37,922 nucleotides of DNA, taken from NCBI GenBank assembly GCA_022340315.1, contig JAJDOD010000114.1, positions 1-37,922 of the forward strand, written 5' to 3'. Below, one piece after another: positions 8,221-15,916 of this stretch. Position 1 is the first letter of the stretch; every line of letters begins with the position of its first letter. The notes beneath the pieces were generated by a model that worked only from the letters and a program-made list of their open reading frames with translations, was not told where the DNA came from and did not search any database. The position numbers and the translations under genes are program-made. Source of the DNA: Silicimonas sp. (GTDB taxonomy: Bacteria > Pseudomonadota > Alphaproteobacteria > Rhodobacterales > Rhodobacteraceae).

Positions 8221-8793
8221 TCAGATCGGATCAGGCTTGGGAGCGAACGGATCGTCGCCTGACCGTTTCGCATCATTCACCTTGGACATCGCGGCCTGGC
8301 AATCCAGCATGGATGCGATGGCCTCATCCGCGCCGGAGAGCGCGAGAGTGGCAATCTCGGATCCGTCGTGCGAGATGCTGACCGTTTCCGTGGCGGTGAA
8401 CTCGGTCATGAAATGCGACGCCTGCTGATCCTCGATCGGGACCGACAACACGAGGCTGGGCAGGATCTCGTTCCAGCGATGCCCCTTGGCAACGCCCGTC
8501 CAGGCATCTAGCCCACCGAAGGCGACCTCGACATCATAGTCGCCGCCCGTCTCGACCGAATCCCAGTGAACGCTGGCAACGATCAGTTGCACGTTCTGCT
8601 GCGTCGCATTGAACTGGAACCGCAGGAACAGGTCGTCCTCGAAGCCCGAGATGATGAAACACGAATTGTCGATGGTCCGGTCGATGGCGACGCTCCAACC
8701 CTGGATATCGTCCTGCCAGGTCACCGTATCCTGAGCGACCGCCGCCGTTGTCATCGTCAGCGCGAACACCGCGCCAGAAGCAATCTTTAACAT
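8221..8793 (-). CDS. Secreted hypothetical protein of the kinase locus
   Basis: I cannot name a family. This 190-residue protein starts with a clear Sec signal peptide (MLKIASGAVFALTMTTAAVAQD, likely cut after AVA20), so it should be periplasmic. The mature part is mostly polar with alternating beta-like segments (FLRFQFNATQQNVQLIVAS, YDVEVAFGGLDAW). It has exactly two mature cysteines, Cys45 and Cys165, well placed for a disulfide. It ends in an Asp/Pro/Lys tail. The gene lies between the two kinases, on the strand of kinase 1 and 358 bases upstream of its start, and diverges from kinase 2. A role as a periplasmic ligand or partner of the kinases' external regions is possible, from position only. 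Confidence 0.8.
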   Translation of the reverse strand: MLKIASGAVFALTMTTAAVAQDTVTWQDDIQGWSVAIDRTIDNSCFIISGFEDDLFLRFQFNATQQNVQLIVASVHWDSVETGGDYDVEVAFGGLDAWTGVAKGHRWNEILPSLVLSVPIEDQQASHFMTEFTATETVSISHDGSEIATLALSGADEAIASMLDCQAAMSKVNDAKRSGDDPFAPKPDPI

Positions 8794-9194
8794 TTACACA
8801 CGCCCTTCAGCTAACGGAGGCTTGCTACCACAATTTCGCCACAAAGTGCCCATCGGGGCCGTAAACAATGCGTTTCCAAGCAATTTCAGTCGCTTGCGCG
8901 AAGCGCGTTTGCAACGATCCAAGTTAACCTGCAAGAAGTTCTTATCCAACAAGATATTAGGAATAACTTATTGTAATTAAACAGTTAAATTAACCTTCAG
9001 TACTGATTGCGGCACGTCCGGCTGAAAGGTTGGCTTCGGGCCCGCGAAGAATTCTTGAGCAAAATCAGAGGCAACGCCGCGTGGTTTCGGATTTAGCTTC
9101 AATTCTACACAGTTAACGCAATTTAATGCCATTTTTCACATTTACCTTGGGCGAAATCGTGCCGTCCTGCGGCTCATAAATGGTGGTCACAAAC
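8794..9194. other. Divergent AT-rich promoter region between the secreted protein and kinase 2
   Basis: This region of about 400 bases is clearly AT-richer than its surroundings, mainly 8880-9160. TTAA occurs at 8924, 8977, 8985, 8990, 9113 and 9123, several as TTAACC or GTTAAC; 9113-9126 reads TTAA-N6-TTAA. These resemble CtrA half-sites but none has the exact N7 spacing. No open frame with coding character is seen. It must hold the promoters for both divergent genes. Confidence 0.5.
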
Positions 9195-11441
9195 ATGAGC
9201 TCAAAGCTGACACCTCAAGAAAGCACCGAGGACCAGTCGGATGAAGAACTCCAGCCGGGAACCAAGCTTCTCCACGGCCAGTACGTCGTCGAGCAGTTTC
9301 TGAACAACGGCGGCTTCGGCATCACCTACCTGGCCAAGGACAGCCTTCACCGGCTGGTCGTCATCAAGGAGTGCTTCCCGGAATCTCTGGTGCGCCGCGC
9401 CAATTCGACGGTCCGCGTACGCTCGCGCGACCAGGCCGAGGCGTTCCGGACCATCGTCGATCTGTTTATCGAGGAGGCCCGCAACCTCGCGCGGCTCTCG
9501 CATCCCAACATCGTCGGCGTGCACCAGGTCTTCGAAGACAATGACACCGCCTACATGGCGATGGACTTCGTGCAAGGGCAGGATCTGCTGGAGATCGCGG
9601 AGGGCCCGAACAGCTTCAAACCCGCGGCGCTTGAGAAAATCGTCGTCAAGCTTCTGGACGCCATCGAGTTCATGCATCTCGAAGGCATCCTTCACCGCGA
9701 CATCGCACCCGACAATATCCTGCTGAGCAACGACAACGAGCCGGTTCTGATCGACTTCGGCGCCGCGCGCGAAACGGTGACCCGTGAGACCAGCTATCTC
9801 GGGTCCATGCGGACGGTGAAGGACGGCTACTCGCCCCAGGAGTTCTACGTCAACAACTCCGAGCAGCATCCTTCGAGCGATCTCTACTCGCTTGCGGCGT
9901 CCCTGTATCACATCATGACCAAGGAACTGCCCGTCAGCGCGCAGGTCCGCATGACGGCGATCGCCAGTGGCGACCCGGATCCCTACGTCTCGATCAGCGA
10001 TCGTGTCGAGGGATATTCCGAGCCATTTCTCGAGGCCATCGACCACGCGCTTCAGGTGTTCCCCAAGGATCGCATCCAAAGCGCGGCGGAATGGCGTGCC
10101 CGGATCACGCATACACGGATCTCGCAAATCACCCGCGGATCGGTATCCCGGCCCATGCTGGCCGTCGACAATGGCAACATCGTTCATCCCTTCGAGGAAG
10201 CCGCTGGCACCAAGGCCGCCAGCCCGAAGCGTCCCGGATCACCGGCGGCGGCCCGCATAACGCCCCGGCCTGCCGCGTCGAAAGCGGACAAGGATGACGT
10301 TTTTCTGAGCAACGCGAAGCCGACGGCGGCAACCCCAGCCCCGGCGTCCTCCGGCAAGGGCCTATATATCGGTGTCGCCGCGGCTGCCCTTCTGGCGGTC
10401 GTCGGTGGCGGCGCATTCATCATGACTGGCACATCCTCCACGCCGGATAGGCAGGTCGCTGCGAAAGTGGCTCCCTCGACCGGAGCCACGCCTGTGGGGG
10501 ACGACCAGGCAACTGCCAGCGCGCCCGAGCCGGCGACACCCGGCGCGGCGACGCAAACCGCCTCGACCGAGCCAGCCACGCCCGCGGCGCGGAGACGGCC
10601 CGAACAGGTACCGTTCTTCCTGGCCGAGAGTTCGAGCGGTGATGTCAGCGTGACCTCCGCGAACGGACGGCTTGCCTCAGGCGGCACCACGCGGCCCAAC
10701 CCGGAGACCAGCCTGGCGACAGCCCAGCGACCGGAAGCCGCCGCACCGGGGCCATCTCGGCAGGTTGCTGGCGGGGCGGAAAGCAGCCCGGCAGCCGCCG
10801 GCTTCGAAAACAGCGGAACGGTCGCGGTCGTCCCAACGGCGCAACTGTCGCCAACGAATATCCAGGAACTCACGCCGGTCATGACCGCCAAGGCGGTCCG
10901 TTTCGCGGTCGTCGCGGACCCCGCGGACCCCACCATCGTGCAGTCGATTGAAGGACCGGCGGCCGAACAGCTGGCGCCAGGCCAGCGGGTGCTGTCCGTC
11001 AACGGGTTCCCGCTTGGGTCGCTGGCCGACTTCCAGCGGGTCGTCGATGCGACTTCGGACTATGCCATCGGCGACAGCGTACGCGTGGCCTTCGGCGTCG
11101 AAGACCCCGTCACCGGCATCACGTCGGTTCGCAACGTCGTTCTTCCGGCGGTGCAGTCAACCATGCTTCTCAACGGCATTCGGTTCGAGACCGTCAGGGA
11201 CGGCGACGGCTGGGCCACCTTCGTTTCGGAAGCCTCCGGCCAGGAGCAGTCGGAATTGCAGACCGGCGACCGGATCGTTGCGCATATGCCGAGTAACGAC
11301 ATGATCGACCAGCAGGATGCCCTTCAGACGGTTTTGCAGCGCGAGCTCGAGGCCGGAAGCACCCAGATCAATTTCGCCGTGAACCGCAACGGCGATATGT
11401 GGCTGGTGTCCATGCCCTTTGGCCCTGCAACCGGAAACTGA
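9195..11441 (+). CDS. Membrane-anchored Ser/Thr protein kinase with C-terminal PDZ-like region (paralog 2)
   Basis: This 748-residue protein is a diverged duplicate of kinase 1. The kinase domain (about 25-305) has NNGGFGITYLAKD, VVIKECFP, LHRDIAPDNILL (Ala where HRDLKPxN has Lys), LIDFGAARE and KDGYSPQEFY. A membrane helix spans about 390-411 (LYIGVAAAALLAVVGGGAFI). A Thr/Ala/Pro linker and a C-terminal PDZ-like tandem follow: QRVLSVNGFPLGSLADFQRV, then LNGIRFETVRDGDGWATFVSEA and INFAVNRNGDMWLVSMPF. Kinase 1 ends with nearly the same pattern, so the duplicates share the external region too. I prefer ATG 9195 (MSSKLTPQE), which matches kinase 1 and has GGTGG upstream; ATG 9180 in the same frame is possible. 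It is followed by a 573-base gap before the PstS-OmpA gene. Confidence 0.9.
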   Translation: MSSKLTPQESTEDQSDEELQPGTKLLHGQYVVEQFLNNGGFGITYLAKDSLHRLVVIKECFPESLVRRANSTVRVRSRDQAEAFRTIVDLFIEEARNLARLSHPNIVGVHQVFEDNDTAYMAMDFVQGQDLLEIAEGPNSFKPAALEKIVVKLLDAIEFMHLEGILHRDIAPDNILLSNDNEPVLIDFGAARETVTRETSYLGSMRTVKDGYSPQEFYVNNSEQHPSSDLYSLAASLYHIMTKELPVSAQVRMTAIASGDPDPYVSISDRVEGYSEPFLEAIDHALQVFPKDRIQSAAEWRARITHTRISQITRGSVSRPMLAVDNGNIVHPFEEAAGTKAASPKRPGSPAAARITPRPAASKADKDDVFLSNAKPTAATPAPASSGKGLYIGVAAAALLAVVGGGAFIMTGTSSTPDRQVAAKVAPSTGATPVGDDQATASAPEPATPGAATQTASTEPATPAARRRPEQVPFFLAESSSGDVSVTSANGRLASGGTTRPNPETSLATAQRPEAAAPGPSRQVAGGAESSPAAAGFENSGTVAVVPTAQLSPTNIQELTPVMTAKAVRFAVVADPADPTIVQSIEGPAAEQLAPGQRVLSVNGFPLGSLADFQRVVDATSDYAIGDSVRVAFGVEDPVTGITSVRNVVLPAVQSTMLLNGIRFETVRDGDGWATFVSEASGQEQSELQTGDRIVAHMPSNDMIDQQDALQTVLQRELEAGSTQINFAVNRNGDMWLVSMPFGPATGN

Positions 11442-12014
11442 CGCGGCGGACGCAAGGCGCGCGCCCGCATCCGTATCGCACGCGCGCGCCAATCGGACTG
11501 CAGTCCGTCGTCGTGGCATGCGGAATGCGCAATCGGCCGGGCGGCGATCCGGGACGGGACGGGACGGGATGCCAGCGGCAGCCGATCACTCGGGGAACCC
11601 GCCACATGAAACCCCTGCATGCCACCGCAGATCGCACGTCTAGCGTCCCGCGCCGGAAGGATTGAGGCACACGCGGAAAGCAGCCCGCGACTGTCACGCC
11701 AAATTTACGGCAGTCCCGCGCTGACATCCTAGAAGCGCCTCAAAAACAACGCAGTCATGTCATCTGCACTGAAAATAAATTAATTTATTTCAATTACTTG
11801 ATAAATGTCGTCCTCAAGAAACGGCCAAATTGCACAAAATTTTGGGCATTTTCTAAAAACCCAGATTTGAACACAATTTTCGCCAATTCTCCGGTTTTGT
11901 TTCCTGCAGAATTTTAGGATGGACCTGAAGTTTGCACCCGTTCCGCGAGGAACTGACGAGTGTTTTTTTTCGAGTGGTAAGCCGAATGGTCCGCGAACAA
12001 CTGGAGTGGAACTC
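11442..12014. other. Long non-coding leader upstream of the PstS-OmpA fusion gene
   Basis: No gene is supported in these 573 bases. The first third is GC-rich with GGCGCGCG/CGCGCGCC arms near 11454-11500 that could form a terminator-like hairpin for kinase 2, though no T-tract follows. A G-quadruplex motif lies at 11551-11569. The second half is AT-rich (11750-11905), with AATAAATTAATTTATTT around 11776. An imperfect dyad ACTGTC...GGCAGT lies at about 11690-11714, loosely like a Pho box but inverted. The long frame starting at ATG 11919 is not used as the gene start because a better signal-peptide start exists at 12015. Confidence 0.5.
11551..11569 (+). repeat. Tandem GGGAC repeat with perfect four-tract G-quadruplex pattern
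   Basis: Four GGG tracts are separated by exactly two bases each (AC), giving GGGACGGGACGGGACGGGA. This satisfies the strict two-to-seven-base-loop quadruplex rule. It lies 110 bases after the kinase 2 stop and 446 bases before the PstS-OmpA start, on the transcribed-sense strand. It may instead be a plain pentanucleotide repeat prone to copy-number change. Confidence 0.6.
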
Positions 12015-13613
12015 GTGGTAAACAGACTCGCAAGTCAACTGAAGACATCTGCGGCAGGTGTCGCAATTGCGTCGGGGCTCTTGTTCTCGACGGCGGCAGT
12101 CGCGGATCAAGTTACGCTGAAATCGGCGGACGGCACCGTGAACCTGGTCGGTGAATATATCGACTTCAAGGACGACAACTACATCATCCGGACAGCTCTC
12201 GGCGATCTGCGTATCAGCGCGAGCCGTGTGCGTTGCGAAGGCGCTGCCTGTCCGTCGTTCGACAATGTGACCGCCGACGTGGCCATCGCGGGTTCGGACG
12301 CCATCGGCCTCGGCATGATGCCGCTCCTGATGTCCGGTTTCGCGGCGTCGATGGACGCGGATGCCGAGATTACCAACCCTGGCGACCACCAGACGCTTGC
12401 CACCCTGATCGCGGATGGCGGCTTCGGTGATGAAATCGGCTCCTACCTGGTGTCCTCCTCGACCGACAACGAAGCCTTCCAGGCTTTGCTCGAAGGTTCG
12501 GCACGCGTCGGCATGTCCTCGCGCCGCATCACCAAGGACGAGGCCCGCGCGCTTCGTGCCGATGGCGCCGGCAACATGGTCAGCCCTGACCAGGAGCGGA
12601 TCATCGCGGTCGACAGCATGGTTGTCGTAACGCACCCATCGAACCCGGTCGAGCAACTGTCGGTGGATCAGCTCCGCGGCATCTTCTCCGGCCAGATCAC
12701 CAACTGGCGTCAGGTCGGCGGCCCCGACAAGTCGATCACCGTCGTTTCGCGCGACCCTGACTCGGCCAGCTACGATTTCTTCATGACCTACCTCTTCGGT
12801 GACGAAAAGCCGAACATCCTGCCGCAGGCCATTGCTGCGGACGACCAGGAGATGTCGAACGTCGTCTATCTTGATCAGAACGCAATCGGTTTTGTCGGTT
12901 ACGCCTTCCAGCGTGGCGCGAAGCCGGTAACGCTGGTCAATGACTGCGGCATCGCGGCAGCGCCCGACGCGTTCTCGGCCAAGACCGAGGAATACGACCT
13001 GAGCCGTCGTATGTATCTCTACAACCGCGAGGACAACCTGGACGACGCAAGCCGCTCGTTCCTGAACTTCGTGGTTTCCAAGGACGCCGACGGCGTGATC
13101 GGCAAATCGGGCTTCATCGACCTCGGCATCAGCCGCCGGGCGCAGGACCTGACCGACAGCCGCGCGACGCAGCTTGCTGCCGAAGCGGCGGCCTATGACG
13201 CGGGCTTCGAGAGCAGCGTCGTCAATGAGATGCTCGACGAGATGGCCAAGTACGACCGTCTGTCGACCACGTTCCGCTTCAAGACCGGCTCCTCCAAGCT
13301 TGACGAACGCGGTATGCTCGACCTGGCGCGCCTGATCGAATACCTCGAAGACATGCCGAGCGGCACCAAGGTCTCGCTGGTCGGCTTTACCGACAGCGTG
13401 GGCGCGTTCGAGGCAAACCGCAACCTTTCCTTCGGCCGCGCTGGTGCGGTGCTGGACGAGATTCGCGGTAACGCCCAGGGCCGTCTTGACCACGTCGAGT
13501 TCGCTACCGCCGGGTTCGGCGAGGTCGCCCCGTCGGCCTGCAACGCGAACGATCGCGGCAAGGCCATCAACCGCCGCGTCGAGGTTTGGATCTCCAAGGA
13601 CTCCGCCACCTGA
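12015..13613 (+). CDS. PstS-like phosphate-binding domain fused to OmpA C-terminal peptidoglycan-binding domain
   Basis: This 532-residue secreted protein has a signal peptide ending AAVA30-DQ. A short N-terminal beta domain follows (VTLKSADGTVNLVGEYIDF...LGDLRISASRVRC, about 33-75). A PstS-type substrate-binding domain comes next (about 85-375), with IAGSDAIGLGMMPLLMSGF, ARVGMSSRRIT, IIAVDSMVVVTHPSNPVEQLS, LRGIFSGQITNWRQVGG and VVSRDPDSASYDFF. The OmpA_C domain (about 415-530) has TFRFKTGSSKLDERG, LVGFTDSVG..ANRNLSFGRA and FGEVAPSACN..GKAINRRVEVW. The first module suggests phosphate-like anion binding; the second should tether it to peptidoglycan. I chose GTG 12015 because GGAG precedes it by 8 bases and it gives a clean signal peptide. 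It precedes the PilJ-N protein, and both follow kinase 2. Confidence 0.88.
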   Translation: MVNRLASQLKTSAAGVAIASGLLFSTAAVADQVTLKSADGTVNLVGEYIDFKDDNYIIRTALGDLRISASRVRCEGAACPSFDNVTADVAIAGSDAIGLGMMPLLMSGFAASMDADAEITNPGDHQTLATLIADGGFGDEIGSYLVSSSTDNEAFQALLEGSARVGMSSRRITKDEARALRADGAGNMVSPDQERIIAVDSMVVVTHPSNPVEQLSVDQLRGIFSGQITNWRQVGGPDKSITVVSRDPDSASYDFFMTYLFGDEKPNILPQAIAADDQEMSNVVYLDQNAIGFVGYAFQRGAKPVTLVNDCGIAAAPDAFSAKTEEYDLSRRMYLYNREDNLDDASRSFLNFVVSKDADGVIGKSGFIDLGISRRAQDLTDSRATQLAAEAAAYDAGFESSVVNEMLDEMAKYDRLSTTFRFKTGSSKLDERGMLDLARLIEYLEDMPSGTKVSLVGFTDSVGAFEANRNLSFGRAGAVLDEIRGNAQGRLDHVEFATAGFGEVAPSACNANDRGKAINRRVEVWISKDSAT

Positions 13614-13622
13614 GGCAAATGC

Positions 13623-13648
13623 AGTGTCTGCCGGAAACGGCAGACACT
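13623..13648 (+). terminator. Perfect 11-bp hairpin with GAAA tetraloop in the PstS-OmpA / PilJ-N spacer
   Basis: AGTGTCTGCCG and CGGCAGACACT pair without mismatch around the loop GAAA. It starts 10 bases after the PstS-OmpA stop and ends 88 bases before the next start. No T-tract follows, so it is not a standard intrinsic terminator. It could protect the 3' end of a processed mRNA, attenuate read-through or bind a regulator. The structure is seen directly; its role is not known. Confidence 0.6.
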
Positions 13649-13735
13649 CCCGAACCGCAAGTTCGTGAGGGTGCCGGCCGCCAGATATCGGTCTGGCCAG
13701 CAACTCGCCTAAAAGGAAATGGACAGGAACCTAAG

Positions 13736-15160
13736 ATGATTACCGAACACAAAATTGGAAGATCTCTGGCTTTCGCTATTGCGGTCTGCGCCGGACTAAT
13801 CGCTCAACCTACAATGTCTGTAGCTCAAAGCGAACATTCCTTCGATGGCTCTAAAGCGCGGGTCAATCTCGCTGGCAAGCTTAGAGCGCTGACACAGGAA
13901 GTCGGCTCGGCAAGCTGCCGCATGAACGCCGGCATCGGCACCGAAGTGGCGAAAGCCGAACTGCAGAACGCGCAAAGCGAGTTCAACACCATTCTGAAAG
14001 GCCTCGAAAACGGCAGCATGGCACTGGGCATTCCGTCAGCGGAAAAACACCGGGTCGTGTTGAAATCCATCGAGAAGGTGCGGGATGCGTGGAAGCCCAT
14101 CGACGAGGCGGTTTCGACGCTAGTCTCCGGCTCGCCGGGTCAGTCCCGGGCAGCCGAAATCATCGCCGCCGACAATATGCTGCTTCTAGACACGACGATG
14201 ATCCTCGCCTCGGACATGTCGGGTCGCTACTCGAACCCGCAGGAACTGACGCAGGCCGACGCGATGGCTTTGAACATCGCGGGACGCCAGCCGATGCTGG
14301 GCCACCAGATCGCCAAGGAAGTCTGCGGCATCGTCACCCAGGCAAACGCTTCAAGTGCGATGGAAAATCTCGGTCAAAGCCTCGACATGTACAACGTCTC
14401 GCTCAATGCGCTGCGTGACGGCATGCTCGATGCGGGCGTCAACCCGCCGCCGAACGACATCATCCGCAACGAGCTGGCTTCGGTGAGCGAGACCTGGCAG
14501 CAAAGCCGGCAGGTACTCGATGCAATCCGCGGCGGCATGCAGCCATCGGCCGCGAACGTAGAGGCCCTCGCCGGCGTCTCCTCGGCACTGATGACCGATA
14601 TGGACAACGTCGTGACGCTCTACATGCTGGCCACCCCCGGCCAGGAGGACGTCTACCGCGTGCCTCTGCGCAACTACGCGGAAACGCAACTGTCCAAGTG
14701 GCTGGAAAACCCGCAGCTGATCGAGGCCGTCAAGGCGCAGAACGAAGCCCACCGCAGCCTGACCCAGGCCGACGTGGACCAGCTGGATCTCGACTGGCGT
14801 GCCCAGCGCAAGGAAGCCAACAAGCCGCTGATCGACCGCCTTCTGGGCCATCCCAGCTCGGAATGGCTGCGCGCGCAGCAGGCCGAAACGGCGAACTTCG
14901 TGACCGAAGTCTTCGCGATGGACAACCTTGGCCTGAACGTCGCGCAAAGCGTCGAGACTTCGGACTACTGGCAGGGCGACGAAGCCAAGTGGAAGAACAC
15001 CTTCGGCAATGGCTCCGGTGACATCCACATCAGCGAGGTCGAGTACGACGAAAGCACCGGCTCGTACCAGAGCCAGGTTTCGATGGCGATCAAGGACCCG
15101 GCAACGGGCGAACTGATCGGCGCCATCACCTTCGGTGTCAACGTCCAGTCGCTGCTCTAA
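13736..15160 (+). CDS. Secreted protein with two PilJ N-terminal domains and a Cache-like C-terminal domain
   Basis: This 474-residue protein has a signal peptide (cleavage near MSVA30-QS). The first PilJ-type helical sensor repeat starts at about 41 (ARVNLAGKLRALTQEVGSASC) and a second at about 177 (MALNIAGRQPMLGHQIAKEVCG). The INLAGRQRMLSQ-like signature is diagnostic of type IV pili methyl-accepting N-terminal domains. The last 100 residues (TANFVTEVFAMDNLGLNVAQS, TSDYWQGDEAKW, YQSQVSMAIKDP, LIGAITFGVNV) look like a Cache-type ligand-binding domain. There is no further membrane helix, HAMP or MCP signalling domain, so it cannot signal to CheA itself and must act through a partner. ATG 13736 is preceded by AGGAA. 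A strong terminator follows. Confidence 0.85.
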   Translation: MITEHKIGRSLAFAIAVCAGLIAQPTMSVAQSEHSFDGSKARVNLAGKLRALTQEVGSASCRMNAGIGTEVAKAELQNAQSEFNTILKGLENGSMALGIPSAEKHRVVLKSIEKVRDAWKPIDEAVSTLVSGSPGQSRAAEIIAADNMLLLDTTMILASDMSGRYSNPQELTQADAMALNIAGRQPMLGHQIAKEVCGIVTQANASSAMENLGQSLDMYNVSLNALRDGMLDAGVNPPPNDIIRNELASVSETWQQSRQVLDAIRGGMQPSAANVEALAGVSSALMTDMDNVVTLYMLATPGQEDVYRVPLRNYAETQLSKWLENPQLIEAVKAQNEAHRSLTQADVDQLDLDWRAQRKEANKPLIDRLLGHPSSEWLRAQQAETANFVTEVFAMDNLGLNVAQSVETSDYWQGDEAKWKNTFGNGSGDIHISEVEYDESTGSYQSQVSMAIKDPATGELIGAITFGVNVQSLL

Positions 15161-15184
15161 GCCTCGGGACCATACCAACCAGAA

Positions 15185-15217
15185 GCCGCGCCCGCGAAAC
15201 ACCGGGCGCGGCTTTTT
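15185..15217 (+). terminator. Rho-independent terminator after the PilJ-N gene
   Basis: GCCGCGCCCG and CGGGCGCGGC form a perfect 10-bp stem with an 8-base loop, followed by TTTTT. It lies 24 bases after the stop and closes the plus-strand cluster. Confidence 0.9.
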
Positions 15218-15279
15218 CATGTTCCCATGACCGGAAACCGACCGGTCACGCTCCACAACCAGAACGTGGCGCGGCAGCG

Positions 15280-15897
15280 TCATTGAGGGGGTGAGCGAGA
15301 CTGGTGGGGAGCAACGAGCCTCGCGCCTGCCACGGCCCTGACCAGCAAGGCGGCGGCCAGAAGGCAGAGCACGGTCTTGGACGCCGTCCCCATCGTACCC
15401 TCGATCAGCAACGCATGGACGGCGCTGCCGGCGACAACGATGGTTGCAAAGGCCATATGCAGCCGGCGCCAGGTGCGCGGTGCGCGCGAAAACCTGTAAC
15501 GCAGGATCGCCACCACCCCGGTTCCGAACAGCGCCCACATCGCCACGGCGCCCCAGACCGAGAACGGCGTCGGCGACCGGAACAGCAGCACGTCGATCAC
15601 GTCCGGCGGGCTGGTGATCCAGAGACCCGTGACGTGAAGGACAACGGCGGCGACAAGCAGACCCCCGGTCCAGCGATGGACCCGCCGCCCTTTGGCGATC
15701 GAAACGCCGGGCAGCATCCCGGCGGCCAGCAACGGTTGCAGCACCAGAAGAACCATGCCGAAAAGGCCCGCAAAACCTGCCGCGACATAGATCGGCTGAC
15801 GATAGGCAAGGAAAGGGCTGGTTGCAGCGGCAAGCGCTGTCCAGAAAAACAGGGCGAGAAGCGAGGCCCAGATCACTATGCCACGCAGGGTCATCAT
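15280..15897 (-). CDS. Ferric-reductase-like transmembrane (cytochrome b-type) protein
   Basis: This 205-residue membrane protein has six hydrophobic segments (about 5-27, 35-58, 76-94, 112-130, 147-166 and 170-190). Histidines lie in or next to four of them: KGRRVHRW at about 74, AVVLHVTG at 88, WRRLHMAF at 147 and SAVHALL at 160. This spacing of paired His in adjacent helices is typical of di-haem ferric reductase-like domains. There is no FAD or NAD binding part, so electrons must come from another protein or the quinone pool. It is the last gene after the Tat-exported dioxygenase-like gene, 19 bases apart, suggesting a functional pair. Start ATG 15897, with ATG 15894 next to it. Confidence 0.75.
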   Translation of the reverse strand: MMTLRGIVIWASLLALFFWTALAAATSPFLAYRQPIYVAAGFAGLFGMVLLVLQPLLAAGMLPGVSIAKGRRVHRWTGGLLVAAVVLHVTGLWITSPPDVIDVLLFRSPTPFSVWGAVAMWALFGTGVVAILRYRFSRAPRTWRRLHMAFATIVVAGSAVHALLIEGTMGTASKTVLCLLAAALLVRAVAGARLVAPHQSRSPPQ

Positions 15898-15916
15898 CGT
15901 TTTCGGACGAACGGCG

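Noticed and set aside
11600-11740. Stretch with CCCGCGACTGTCA recalling the core of cobalamin riboswitches.
   Set aside because: The B12 box and the expected flanking helices are not found, and the downstream gene is not cobalamin-related.
11853-13703. A 616-codon minus-strand frame opposite the PstS-OmpA gene.
   Set aside because: The sense-strand protein has clear domains and a signal peptide; the antisense frame has none.
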